Source: Acidobacterium sp049965615
GTDB lineage: Bacteria; Acidobacteriota; Terriglobia; Terriglobales; Acidobacteriaceae
Direction of reading: 5' to 3'
Length of the DNA stretch: 64,000 nucleotides
NCBI GenBank assembly: GCA_049965615.1
Contig: JBMFWD010000010.1
Coordinates: 16,745 to 80,744 of the forward strand
Every line of letters begins with the position of its first letter. Positions within the stretch are counted from its first letter, which is position 1. The notes under the pieces were generated by a model. That model did not search any database and was not told the DNA's origin. It saw nothing but the letters and a program-made list of their open reading frames with translations. The position numbers and the translations under genes were made by a program. Positions 8,464 to 16,263 of the stretch are shown piece after piece.

Positions 8464-9218
8464 GGCGCGAAGCGATTCTGGAGTTGCTGGAACAAGTGGC
8501 GGGTGGCGGGACTTCTCCTGCGAAGGCGGCGGAGCGTTTGGCGCATTTGCCATTTGAGGAGACCGAGTTCGCAAAGATTGACCATCACCGGTCGCTGCGG
8601 CAGGGATTGCCGGAGGTGATTTACGCGGCGGGGAAGACTCCGGAGCAGGTGGCGGAGATTTTTGCGCGGATGGCGGCGGCGGGCAGTGCGGTGCTGGCGA
8701 CGCGGGTGACGCGGGAGCATGCGATTGCGGTGCGAGAACTGGTTCCGGCGGCGGAGTACCACGATGAGGCGCGGATGGTGGCGCTGGCTGCGGATGGGGT
8801 GGAGCGGAAGTATGGTCCGCTGGCGGTGGTTTGCGCGGGGACGAGTGATATTCCGGTAGCGGAAGAGGCGGCGGTGACGGCGAGCTACCTGGAGTGCGAA
8901 GTGAAGCGGGTGTATGACGTGGGCGTGGCGGGGCTGCACCGGATTTTGTCGCAGAAGGAGACGCTGGACGGGGCGCGGGCGGTGATTGTGTGCGCAGGAA
9001 TGGAAGGCGCGCTGCCGAGCGTGGTGGGCGGGCTGGTGGCGGCTCCCGTGATTGCGGTGCCTACGAGCGTGGGTTATGGGGCGGCGTTTGGCGGGCTGGC
9101 TGCGCTGCTGGGGATGTTGAATTCGTGCTCGCCGAATGTGTGCGTGGTGAATATTGACAATGGGTTTGGGGCTGCTTTTGTGGCGGCCATGATGCTTAAA
9201 AATTCCGGATCGAGGTAG
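8460..9218 (+). CDS. larB: LarB, pyridinium-3,5-biscarboxylate mononucleotide synthase
   Basis: 252 residues if translation starts at the TTG in TTGA (8460-8463), where it overlaps the larC stop; a longer frame reaching into larC is low-complexity and has no ribosome site. The N-terminal part (LLEQVAGGGTSPAKAAERL) is LarB-specific. The C-terminal part (from about residue 115: VVCAGTSDIPVAEEAAVTA) resembles PurE, as in known LarB, which carboxylates and hydrolyses nicotinic acid adenine dinucleotide in the first step of the pathway. It ends the lar operon; the gene-free stretch with the dispersed repeat follows. Confidence 0.92.
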   Translation: MRREAILELLEQVAGGGTSPAKAAERLAHLPFEETEFAKIDHHRSLRQGLPEVIYAAGKTPEQVAEIFARMAAAGSAVLATRVTREHAIAVRELVPAAEYHDEARMVALAADGVERKYGPLAVVCAGTSDIPVAEEAAVTASYLECEVKRVYDVGVAGLHRILSQKETLDGARAVIVCAGMEGALPSVVGGLVAAPVIAVPTSVGYGAAFGGLAALLGMLNSCSPNVCVVNIDNGFGAAFVAAMMLKNSGSR

Positions 9219-9820
9219 TCGCGGCTTTGCCGCGATTCCCATGTCCTCTTCGCTGATCCTTCGACTCGCATGTAGCTTGCTCAGGGCAGGCTATGGGGCA
9301 CCTGTTTGTATTTCTATTCTCCAATGGAGAACCCGCGGCCATGCAGGGGAGGCAGCAGAAGTTTGACAATTCCGGGAATGGGCGCAGGCTCTTTCAGGCG
9401 GGCAATTTGCGTAAGAACCCATTGAAGAACTCATTGGGCCAGCTTTTGCAGGGGCTAAAGCCCCGGTTGTTTTGCTGCACTTACGGCCCGACTAAAGTCG
9501 TGCCCTTGTTACAAAGCCCGCGGCGGTAGACGCAAAAGCGAGCCTGCCGCAGTGTGCGTTCAGGCCCCTTTGAGGGGCCAATCGCATAAAGCCTCCGGCT
9601 TTGCCGGAGGATAGTTACTCGATCTTCGCGAGTCATTGGCTCCGACGATGGCTGATTTGGAGTAAGGGATTCGGTGGTCGGAGTTGGAGATGGTGAGTAG
9701 CACCTTATTGTAGAGCCGTCGTTGGCTTCTCTGTCGGTGATACGGTGCATTGCCACCGGTATTTTCGGGGTGTTAGGTTTGATCTGATCAGCACCCTATA
9801 AAAGTTGAGGTATCACGCAC
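9219..9820. other. 602-bp gene-free stretch between larB and icd
   Basis: No supported coding region. It begins with a short GC hairpin (CGGCTTTGCCG, near 9229) and a CTTCGACTCGC...GCTCAGG remnant of the kind scattered in these genomes. It then holds the dispersed repeat (9311-9582), two further hairpins (CCTCCGGCTTTGCCGGAGG at 9592-9610, and ACTCG...CGAGT near 9616-9632), and about 190 bp of less structured sequence that probably contains the icd promoter. I could not pick a convincing -35/-10 pair. Confidence 0.7.
9311..9582. repeat. Dispersed intergenic stem-loop repeat, copy 1
   Basis: 272 bp matching 63729-64000 at a constant offset of 54418 with about 8 mismatches by eye (about 97 percent identity). 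It contains three small palindromes: GGGGCTAAAGCCCC (9451-9464), CGACTAAAGTCG (9489-9500) and GGCCCC-TTTGA-GGGGCC (9563-9579). No reading frame is preserved and no transposase is present, so it looks like a non-autonomous REP/MITE-like element. The hairpins just beyond 9582 may belong to it, because the other copy is cut by the window end. Confidence 0.9.
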
Positions 9821-11224
9821 ATGCAGGCGAGTTATAACGGGCATGCGCTGCCTGAGGGCGGCCAGCCGATTCAATACGCTGACGGTAAGTATGAAATTCC
9901 CGACCATCCGATTATTCCCTTTATTGAGGGCGATGGCACGGGCCGCGACATCTGGAAGGCTTCGCAGCGGGTGTTTGACGCGGCGGTGGCGAAGGCCTAT
10001 GGCGGCCAGCGTTCTGTAAAGTGGTTTGAGATTTATGCCGGCGAGAAAGCGTTTCGCGAGTTTAAGACTTGGCTGCCGGATGACTCGGTGAAGGCGGCGA
10101 TGGATTTGCGGGTGAGCATCAAGGGGCCGCTGACGACGCCGGTGGGCGGCGGGATTCGGTCTCTGAATGTGGCGCTGCGGCAGTTGATGGACCTGTATGC
10201 GTGCGTGCGTCCGGTGAAGTACTACCAGGGCGTGCCTAGCCCGGTGAAGCACCCGGACAAGCTGGATGTGGTGATCTTCCGCGAGAACACGGAAGACGTG
10301 TATGCGGGCATTGAGTTCAAGCAGGGCACGGCTGAAGTGAAGAAGCTGATCGACTTTTTGAACGATGAGATTCTGAAGGGCGGGAAGAAGAAGATTCGGA
10401 CGGATTCGGGCGTGGGCATCAAGCCGATCTCGATTACCGGCACGAAGCGGCTGGTGCGGAAGGCGATTGAGTATGCGATTGAGAACCACCGGCGGTCGGT
10501 GACGCTGGTGCATAAGGGCAACATCCAGAAGTTTACGGAGGGCGCGTTCCGGGAGTGGGGCTACGAGGTTGCGGTGGATGAGTTCCGCGACCATGTGGTG
10601 ACGGAGCGGGAGAGCTGGATTCTGGGTAATGCCGAGGCGAATCCGAAGCTGACGGTGGAAGAGAATGCGGCGCTGATTGAGCCGGGACTGGAGTTTGGGT
10701 CCGAAGAGTTCCGGAAGGAGCTTTATGCGGAGATCAAGGGCGTACTGGATTCGATCGGGAAGTCGCATGGCGAAGGCAAGTGGAAGCAGAAGATCCTGAT
10801 CAACGACCGCATTGCGGATTCGATCTTCCAGCAGGTGATTATCAGGCCGGCGGAGTATGACATTCTGGCTTGCCCGAACCTGAACGGCGATTACATCTCT
10901 GACGCCTGCGCGGCGCAGGTGGGCGGGCTGGGGATTGCTCCCGGCGCGAACATCGGCGATGGCTATGCGGTGTTTGAGGCGACGCACGGGACGGCTCCGA
11001 AGTATGCGGACAAGGATGTGATCAATCCGGGTTCGGTGATGCTTTCGGGCGTGATGATGTTCGAGTTCCTGGGCTGGAAGGAAGCGGCCAGGCTGATTGA
11101 GACTTCGATGGAGAAGACGATTCAGCAGAAGTTCGTGACGTATGACTTTGAGCGCCAGATGGAAGGCGCTACGAAGGTGAAGACGAGCGAGTTTGCTACG
11201 AAGATGATCGAGAATATGGGTTAG
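9821..11224 (+). CDS. icd: Isocitrate dehydrogenase, NADP-type
   Basis: 467 residues, somewhat longer than E. coli Icd (416). It oxidatively decarboxylates isocitrate to 2-oxoglutarate in the TCA cycle. Characteristic segments: IPFIEGDGTGRDIW near 28-41, the substrate and phosphorylation-loop segment GPLTTPVGGGIRSLNVALRQ (about 103-122, where the Ser in RSLNV corresponds to the AceK-regulated serine in E. coli), FRENTEDVYAGIE, and the nucleotide-binding GDYISDACAAQVGGLG and ATHGTAPKYADKD. mdh follows on the same strand after about 215 bp; the sdh operon lies 5 kb away. Ribosome site TTGAGG sits upstream of the ATG. Confidence 0.96.
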   Translation: MQASYNGHALPEGGQPIQYADGKYEIPDHPIIPFIEGDGTGRDIWKASQRVFDAAVAKAYGGQRSVKWFEIYAGEKAFREFKTWLPDDSVKAAMDLRVSIKGPLTTPVGGGIRSLNVALRQLMDLYACVRPVKYYQGVPSPVKHPDKLDVVIFRENTEDVYAGIEFKQGTAEVKKLIDFLNDEILKGGKKKIRTDSGVGIKPISITGTKRLVRKAIEYAIENHRRSVTLVHKGNIQKFTEGAFREWGYEVAVDEFRDHVVTERESWILGNAEANPKLTVEENAALIEPGLEFGSEEFRKELYAEIKGVLDSIGKSHGEGKWKQKILINDRIADSIFQQVIIRPAEYDILACPNLNGDYISDACAAQVGGLGIAPGANIGDGYAVFEATHGTAPKYADKDVINPGSVMLSGVMMFEFLGWKEAARLIETSMEKTIQQKFVTYDFERQMEGATKVKTSEFATKMIENMG

Positions 11225-11439
11225 TCACCCGGGGAACCGCGTCTTCGGCGCAAAAAAATACAGGGGTCCGCTCGATGGCGAGCCTTCTGTTTGTTTCAGG
11301 AAACTGGCCTGGGATGGGGCGCTGCAGGATTTGGCGAAACCTTGTTTAATAGAGAGTTGAGGCTCTCGCCCAACACGTTCGAAATTCCATTGAAAAACAT
11401 CGAGATGCGGCAGGAGCCGCTGAATACTGAAGGAGCAAC

Positions 11440-12366
11440 ATGCGAAAGAAAGTATCGATTGTAGGCGCGGGTAATGTTGGCGCCACCGCCGCCCACTGGA
11501 TTGCCTCAAAGGAACTCGCCGACGTTGTTCTGATCGACATTGTCGATGGCGTGCCGCAGGGCAAGGGTCTGGACCTGCTGGAGGCGATGCCGATTGAGAA
11601 GCGGGACAGCCACGTGACTGGGACCAATGATTACGCGGATACGGCGAACTCGGACATCGTGATTATCACAGCAGGTTTGCCTCGCAAGCCGGGCATGAGC
11701 CGCGATGATCTGCTGAATACGAATTACAAGATCATGTCGGATGTGGTGGGCAAGGTGATGCAGCACTCGCCGAACTGCATTCTGATTATTGTTTCGAATC
11801 CGCTGGATGCGATGGCGCAGGCTGCGTATCGGCAGGCGAAGGTGCCGCGCGAGCGGGTGATCGGCATGGCGGGAATTCTGGATTCGGCGCGCTTCCGGAC
11901 GTTTATTGCCGAGGAGCTGAACGTGTCGGTGGAGAACGTGACGGCGTTTGTGCTGGGCGGACACGGGGACACGATGGTTCCGCTGCCACGGTACTCGACG
12001 GTGGCCGGGATTCCGATCACCGAACTGATACCGGCCGAGCGCATTGAACAACTGGTGCAGCGGACGCGCGACGGCGGCGCGGAGATTGTGAAGTACCTGA
12101 AGACGGGCAGCGCCTACTATGCTCCTTCGGCGGCGGCCGTGGAGATGGTGGAAGCGATTCTGAAGGACAAGAAGAAGATTGTGCCCTGCGCGGTTTACCT
12201 GGAAGGCGAGTACGGCATCAGCGGTTACTACGTTGGCGTGCCTTGCAAGCTGGGTGCGAAGGGTCTGGAGCAGATTGTGGAGATCAAGCTGACTCCGGAA
12301 GAGGACGCGGCGCTGAAGAAGAGCGCGGCGGCAGTGAAGGAACTTTGCGCCGTGATCGGCGTGTAG
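11440..12366 (+). CDS. mdh: Malate dehydrogenase (LDH-like class)
   Basis: 308 residues. Interconverts malate and oxaloacetate with NAD. The N-terminal Rossmann motif is GAGNVGATAAHW (7-18). The substrate-specificity loop AGLPRKPGMSRDDL has Arg where lactate dehydrogenases have Gln, which marks malate as substrate. LDSARFRTF carries the catalytic Asp/Arg pair and GGHGDTMVPL the catalytic His. Length and sequence fit the LDH-like group of MDH. AAGGAGCAAC supplies a strong ribosome site. A clear intrinsic terminator follows at 12414. Confidence 0.96.
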   Translation: MRKKVSIVGAGNVGATAAHWIASKELADVVLIDIVDGVPQGKGLDLLEAMPIEKRDSHVTGTNDYADTANSDIVIITAGLPRKPGMSRDDLLNTNYKIMSDVVGKVMQHSPNCILIIVSNPLDAMAQAAYRQAKVPRERVIGMAGILDSARFRTFIAEELNVSVENVTAFVLGGHGDTMVPLPRYSTVAGIPITELIPAERIEQLVQRTRDGGAEIVKYLKTGSAYYAPSAAAVEMVEAILKDKKKIVPCAVYLEGEYGISGYYVGVPCKLGAKGLEQIVEIKLTPEEDAALKKSAAAVKELCAVIGV

Positions 12367-12413
12367 GGATTCGGCGTCCAGACAATCACGGCTTTGCCGC
12401 AAAGAGAAAAGGA

Positions 12414-12440
12414 AAGGCCCGCTTCGTGCGGGCCTTTTTG
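12414..12440 (+). terminator. Intrinsic terminator after mdh
   Basis: Perfect 9-bp stem AAGGCCCGC / GCGGGCCTT (12414-12422 with 12428-12436), loop TTCGT, then a T run. It is about 50 bp after the mdh stop and also faces the convergent vapC, so it may work in both directions. Confidence 0.88.
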
Positions 12441-12461
12441 CTCTGGGAACAGGAAAAGTCC

Positions 12462-12875
12462 TCAATCCAGTCTTACCTCCGCGAAGTCGACGGCGTAGCG
12501 TCGCTTGTCGCACGTGATGAGGCGGTCAGCGCAGAGAGCAGCGTGTGCTCCTACGATGTAATCCGCGGGGAGTCGACGGGGTTCTCCGTCTCTGTGTTGA
12601 CGCCGCCGAATGACATAATCACGGTACCTTTCAGCGGCGAGATTCCATACGTCGCGTTTGAGCGCCCAGTCGACGGTGATGCTGGTGATGGCGAGGAAAT
12701 CATCCACTCGCGATCGAGTGATGCGTGGATACCCATGCAATTCGGTGTAAACGACGGGGCAGATGACCAAGCCGCCCGTCAGACGGGCTTGATTCAGATG
12801 TTGGAGAAGTTGCGGGCCGGATTTCTCGCCAGACCAGATGGCAGAAATGACATTGGTGTCGATGGCGGTTCTCAC
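12462..12875 (-). CDS. vapC: PIN-domain toxin, VapC family
   Basis: 137 residues, GTG start overlapping the antitoxin stop (GTGA at 12875-12872). The PIN acidic residues are present: D6 in AIDTNVIS, E45 in VYTELHG, D105 in LPADYIVGAHA and D123 in ITCDKR, so the Mg-dependent ribonuclease site looks complete. VapC toxins typically cleave tRNA or rRNA when the antitoxin is degraded; the target here is unknown. The pair sits in isolation between mdh and the cyclophilin genes, as is common for chromosomal toxin-antitoxin modules. Confidence 0.9.
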   Translation of the reverse strand: MRTAIDTNVISAIWSGEKSGPQLLQHLNQARLTGGLVICPVVYTELHGYPRITRSRVDDFLAITSITVDWALKRDVWNLAAERYRDYVIRRRQHRDGEPRRLPADYIVGAHAALCADRLITCDKRRYAVDFAEVRLD

Positions 12876-13123
12876 TTGACCTGGGGATCCTCGTCGCGCA
12901 TTTCACTGATCCATGCGTTGATTTCTTCCATGTTTTTAAAGGCGGGGTAAGCGCCGAGGAATTGCTGAAAGGGGTTTTCCTGGCTGCGTTCGGGGCGGAG
13001 GATGGTTTTGTCGCCTTCGATGACGAACTCGACGCGGTCGCCTTCCTTGAGGCCGAGGCGGGTGCGGATTTCCTGGGGGATGGTGATTTGTCCCTTGCTG
13101 CTGACGGTGCTGGTGCGTCCCAT
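12872..13123 (-). CDS. vapB: AbrB/SpoVT-type antitoxin, VapB family
   Basis: 83 residues. The N-terminal half is a swapped-hairpin AbrB DNA-binding domain (TSTVSSKGQITIPQEIRTRL, residues 4-23, then GLKEGDRVEFV). The C-terminal half (about 48-83, with FKNMEEINAWISEMRDE) would wrap the toxin. The gene lies directly upstream of and overlapping vapC. A perfect 9-bp palindrome lies 31-52 bp upstream of its start and overlaps a promoter-like sequence, fitting autoregulation by the VapBC complex. Ribosome site AGAGG lies just before the ATG. Confidence 0.92.
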   Translation of the reverse strand: MGRTSTVSSKGQITIPQEIRTRLGLKEGDRVEFVIEGDKTILRPERSQENPFQQFLGAYPAFKNMEEINAWISEMRDEDPQVK

Positions 13124-13144
13124 GACGGGTGAACCTCTGTAGTA

Positions 13145-13175
13145 AAGATAGCATTCTTTACCAGCAGGTAAAGAA
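13145..13175 (-). promoter_or_regulatory. vapBC promoter with overlapping operator palindrome
   Basis: On the minus strand, TTTACC (-35) and TATCTT (-10) are separated by 16 bp, ending about 22 bp before the vapB start. The perfect inverted repeat TTCTTTACC-N4-GGTAAAGAA (13154-13175) covers the -35 and spacer. A third half-site, AGTAAAGATA (13141-13150), lies nearer the gene and overlaps the -10. Three half-sites on a promoter are typical of conditional repression by AbrB-type antitoxins. Confidence 0.68.
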
Positions 13176-13179
13176 AATG

Positions 13180-13206
13180 AGAAGGCCCGCTGAGTGCGGG
13201 CCTTCT
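13180..13206 (-). terminator. Intrinsic terminator after the cytosolic cyclophilin gene
   Basis: Stem GAAGGCCCGC / GCGGGCCTTC (10 bp, loop of 5) about 20 bp after the cyclophilin stop. On the minus strand it is followed by a T-rich tract (TCATTTTCTTT). The core GGCCCGC stem is the same as in the mdh terminator. Confidence 0.78.
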
Positions 13207-13225
13207 GCGTGAGAGCGGGCGCGGT

Positions 13226-13753
13226 TTAGACGCGTTCGATGACGAGGGATTTGATGACGACGTCTTTGTGGGGCTTGTCCATGCCGTTGCGGCCTACCTT
13301 GGAGATTTTGTCGGCGATTTCCTGGCCTTCGACGACTTCGCCGAAGATGGTGTGCCGTCCGGTGAGCCAGTCGGTGGGTGCGACGGTGATGAAGAACTGG
13401 GAGCCGTTGGTGTTGGGTCCGGCGTTGGCCATGGCGAGTTTGCCCTTGGTGTTGAATCCGTGGGGAGAGCCCTTGGTTTCGTCTTCAAAGCGATAGCCGG
13501 GGCCGCCCATGCCGGTTCCGGCGGGGTCGCCGCCCTGGATCATGAAGTCGGGAATGACGCGGTGGAAGATGGTTCCGTCGTAGAGCTTGTCTTTGCTCTT
13601 GTTGCGGGTGACGGGGTGGGTCCACTCGCGCGTGCCTTCGGCGAGTTCGATGAAGTTGGCGACGGTTTTGGGTGCGTCTTTTTCGAAGAGACGGCAGACG
13701 ATGGTGCCTTCAGAGGTGTTGAAGATGGCGTAGGTTCCTGCTGGACGCGACAT
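13226..13753 (-). CDS. Peptidyl-prolyl cis-trans isomerase, cyclophilin type (cytosolic)
   Basis: 175 residues with no signal peptide. Cyclophilin landmarks: TSEGTIVCRLFEKDAPKTVANF, FHRVIPDFMIQGGDPAGTG (the catalytic Arg is in FHRV), NGSQFFITVAPTDWL and FGEVVEGQEI. It speeds proline isomerisation during folding. It follows a secreted paralogue by 24 bp on the same strand; the two share the same block order, so they look like a local duplication with one copy kept in the cytosol. Confidence 0.94.
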   Translation of the reverse strand: MSRPAGTYAIFNTSEGTIVCRLFEKDAPKTVANFIELAEGTREWTHPVTRNKSKDKLYDGTIFHRVIPDFMIQGGDPAGTGMGGPGYRFEDETKGSPHGFNTKGKLAMANAGPNTNGSQFFITVAPTDWLTGRHTIFGEVVEGQEIADKISKVGRNGMDKPHKDVVIKSLVIERV

Positions 13754-13777
13754 ATATGGGTGCTCCCTGGAAGAAAT

Positions 13778-14593
13778 TTAATTTTGAGATTGCGGTTGGG
13801 TGACTGCGGCGCCGGGTGTGGGCGGCAGCGGCTGTCCCGGAGGGACGATGGTGACTTTGTCGAGTGTGACTGGGGAGAGCGGTTTGTTGTCCTCGGGATT
13901 GGTGGGCACGTCCGTGATGGTTTCCGCGACGATGACGCTGTCTGGCGTGCACTGACCGAAGATGGTGTAGTGGCCGTTGAGCTGGAGCTGGGGGCTGACG
14001 GTGATGAAGAACTGGGAGCCGTTGGTGTTGGGTCCGGAGTTGGCCATGGCGAGGCGGCCGGCGACGTCGAAGTTGAGGCCGGGGACGATTTCGTCGTTGA
14101 ACTGGTAGCCGGGGCCGCCCATTCCAGTGCCGAGCGGGTCGCCGCCCTGGATCATGAAGCCGGCGATGACGCGGTGAAAGATGGTTCCGTTATAGAAAGG
14201 CTTATTGTGCTCAACTTTGCCGTTGGCGGGGTTGGTCCAGGTTTTGGTGCCGGTGGCGAGGCCGATGAAGTTGGCGACGGTTTTGGGGGCTAGTTTGGAG
14301 TAGAGGCGGCAGACCATGCGTCCCATGGATGTGTCAAAGACAGCGGTGGGGCCGGTGGGCTGGGGTGAGGGTGGCTGAGCGTGCTGGGCCTGGGTGGAGG
14401 ACTGCGGGGTGGGCGCGCCGGGCAGCGAGGACGCGTTGCTGGTGGTGGCCGGCGGCTGAGTCTGGGTTTGGGACTGCGTTTGCGACTGGGTTTGGGATTG
14501 GGGCTGCTGCGGGGTGGACTGCTGTGCGGCGAGGGTGCCGGTGAGCAGAAGTGGCGCTGCGAGGACGAGTGCGAATCGTTGAATAGAATGCAT
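13778..14593 (-). CDS. Peptidyl-prolyl cis-trans isomerase, cyclophilin type, exported
   Basis: 271 residues from the ATG at 14593; a TTG nine bases upstream is also possible. Signal peptide: MHSIQRFALVLAAPLLL followed by TGTLAAQQ, cleavage probably after the AQ-like site. Residues about 25-75 are a Gln/Thr/Ser/Pro-rich linker with repeated QTQSQ units, then a full cyclophilin domain (FHRVIAGFMIQGGDPLGTG, NGSQFFITVSPQL, FGQCTPDS). The predicted site of action is the periplasm, assisting envelope protein folding. It is upstream of the cytosolic paralogue. Confidence 0.92.
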   Translation of the reverse strand: MHSIQRFALVLAAPLLLTGTLAAQQSTPQQPQSQTQSQTQSQTQTQPPATTSNASSLPGAPTPQSSTQAQHAQPPSPQPTGPTAVFDTSMGRMVCRLYSKLAPKTVANFIGLATGTKTWTNPANGKVEHNKPFYNGTIFHRVIAGFMIQGGDPLGTGMGGPGYQFNDEIVPGLNFDVAGRLAMANSGPNTNGSQFFITVSPQLQLNGHYTIFGQCTPDSVIVAETITDVPTNPEDNKPLSPVTLDKVTIVPPGQPLPPTPGAAVTQPQSQN

Positions 14594-14713
14594 ATTTCCC
14601 AAAGGTTAAGAGTACCGGAAAGGGCGCGGGTGAGGCCAGCGGGCGGGGGAGGGGGTGAAGAATCGGCTTGCTTAAGTTGGTGTGAGGGGTAAGCCTGGGT
14701 GTGGAGGCGGCCT

Positions 14714-15196
14714 ATGTGGAAAGAGATTGTGGGGCACAAGGCAATTGCGGAGAAGAAGCATGATGACGATGATTGGATGGCGCTGGAGAAGATATCGCGG
14801 GCGCAACTGACGTCGGAGGATCCGGGTTTTCCACTGGAGAACGCTTTGAGCTTGCATGCGGTGGGCCATGAGAAGGGCTGGAAAGCGCATGAGGCGGGTC
14901 CGCAGACGATTACGCTGACGTTTCTGCAGCCGGTGAAGCTGCGGCGGATTTTTCTGCGCTTTGTGGAGCGGGAGCATGCGCGGATGCAGGAGTTCTCATT
15001 GCGATATGTGACGCAGGCGGGGATGCAGCAGGAGATGGTGCGGCAGCAGTGGAACTTCAGCACGGGTGGTTCGACCGAGGAGGTGGAAGATTACACGGTG
15101 GAACTGGATGGGGTAACGCGGCTGGAATTGCGGATTGAACCGGATGTGGGGAGAGACAAGGTGATGGCGACGCTGGATGCGTGGCGGGTGGCATAG
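14714..15196 (+). CDS. Conserved hypothetical protein, possible discoidin-like beta-sandwich
   Basis: 160 residues starting at the ATG preceded by GGAGG. No signal peptide or membrane segment. The order LENALSLH...GWKAHEAGPQTITLTF...VKLRRIFLRFVEREHARMQEFSLRY...LELRIEPDV is reminiscent of F5/8-type (discoidin) or XRCC1-N-like jelly-roll domains, in which a ligand loop precedes alternating strands. This is a fold guess from the strand pattern only. It stands alone between the cyclophilins (opposite strand) and the beta-lactamase gene, with a gap of 66 bp to the latter. Confidence 0.7.
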   Translation: MWKEIVGHKAIAEKKHDDDDWMALEKISRAQLTSEDPGFPLENALSLHAVGHEKGWKAHEAGPQTITLTFLQPVKLRRIFLRFVEREHARMQEFSLRYVTQAGMQQEMVRQQWNFSTGGSTEEVEDYTVELDGVTRLELRIEPDVGRDKVMATLDAWRVA

Positions 15197-15262
15197 GGGG
15201 TTCTGGTTGGGCGTGTGGGGTGCGCCGTTATGGGATAATCGGCTGCATTGTCGCGAGGTGAA

Positions 15263-16159
15263 ATGAGAACAAGGCGGGAGTTTCTGGGTGCGGCGCTGCT
15301 GGTTTCCGGCGGCGCTGTTTTGTTTGGGGAGCGTGGATGGGCGGGAGTTGTTCCGCCGGGACGCGTTGCCTTTGGGACGCGGATCCACCGTCTGGAGAGG
15401 GCGAGCGGCGGGCGGTTGGGGGTGTTCTGCGTGGACACGGGCACGGGCAGGGACTGGGGGTGGCGGGCGTACGAGCGATTCCCGATGTGCAGCACTTACA
15501 AGCTGCTGCTGGTGGGTGCGGTGCTGGCGGGAGTGGACCGTGGCAGGGATCGGCTGGGACGGCTGGTTCGATTTGATGCGCGGCAGCTTGTGGCTTATTC
15601 TCCGGTGACCCGTCAACATATTGCGGGCGGGATGACGGTGGAGGCATTGTGTGCGGCTGCGATTACGGTGAGCGACAATAGGGCTGCAAACCTGCTGCTG
15701 GATGGGCTGGGCGGGCCGAAGGTGGTGACGGAGTTTGCGCGGCGGTTGGGGGATGCGAAGACGCGGCTGGATCGAAACGAGCCGGATGTGAACGAGTGTT
15801 TACCGGGAGATCCTCGGGATACGACGACTCCTGCGGGGATGGCGCATGTTTTGCGCGCGCTGGTGCTGGGAGATGCACTGCGGCCGGCTTCGCGGGCGTT
15901 GCTGACGCAGTGGCTGGTGGCGGACAGGACAGGTGCGAAGCGGATTCATGCAGGGGTGCCGGAGAGCTGGCGGGAGGGTGACAAGACGGGCAGCGGGGAG
16001 CGGGGAACGACGAACGATGTGGCGATTCTTTGGCCACCGAAGGGGAAGCCGGTGCTGGTGGCTGCTTATTTAACAGGGGCGCCGGTGAGCCGCGAGCAGC
16101 GGGAAGCGACGCTGGCCGCAGTTGGCCGGGAAGTGGCGCGGGTGGTTGAGCGGGGTTGA
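15263..16159 (+). CDS. Class A beta-lactamase with twin-arginine signal peptide
   Basis: 298 residues from the ATG after GAGGTGAA. The N-terminus RTRREFLGAALLVSGGAVL is a Tat-type signal. Active-site motifs are complete: S77-TYK80 (Ambler S70xxK73), S137-D-N139 (SDN loop), E173 and N177 in the omega loop RNEPDVNE (Ambler E166, N170), and K241-T-G (KTG). Cys76 precedes the nucleophile (Ambler 69), but position 238 is Gly, so the 69-238 disulphide of KPC/SME-type carbapenemases is absent. Tat export means it folds before crossing the membrane. No resistance cassette or mobile element surrounds it, so it looks like a resident gene. Substrate range cannot be told from sequence. Confidence 0.94.
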   Translation: MRTRREFLGAALLVSGGAVLFGERGWAGVVPPGRVAFGTRIHRLERASGGRLGVFCVDTGTGRDWGWRAYERFPMCSTYKLLLVGAVLAGVDRGRDRLGRLVRFDARQLVAYSPVTRQHIAGGMTVEALCAAAITVSDNRAANLLLDGLGGPKVVTEFARRLGDAKTRLDRNEPDVNECLPGDPRDTTTPAGMAHVLRALVLGDALRPASRALLTQWLVADRTGAKRIHAGVPESWREGDKTGSGERGTTNDVAILWPPKGKPVLVAAYLTGAPVSREQREATLAAVGREVARVVERG

Positions 16160-16204
16160 GCGGGAATTGGAATGTGCGGTGGCAGAGGGTCTTTGATCCA
16201 GAGA

Positions 16205-16237
16205 CAAAAATCCCGGCTGCGTGAGCCGGGATTTTTT
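16205..16237. terminator. Bidirectional intrinsic terminator between bla and sdhB
   Basis: AAAATCCCGGCT...AGCCGGGATTTTTT, with an 8-bp GC-rich core plus an A/T extension on both sides. It lies between two convergent genes and can serve both strands. Confidence 0.88.
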
Positions 16238-16263
16238 GTTGCTGGTCTTGGTGGAGAGACGGT

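Noticed and set aside
7048..9242. Arg/His/Pro-rich minus-strand frames across larC and larB
   Set aside because: Antisense to the lar operon, low complexity, no start signals.
9293..9529. 78-residue frame inside the dispersed repeat
   Set aside because: It spans the palindromes, lacks a ribosome site, and the second copy of the repeat does not preserve an equivalent start.
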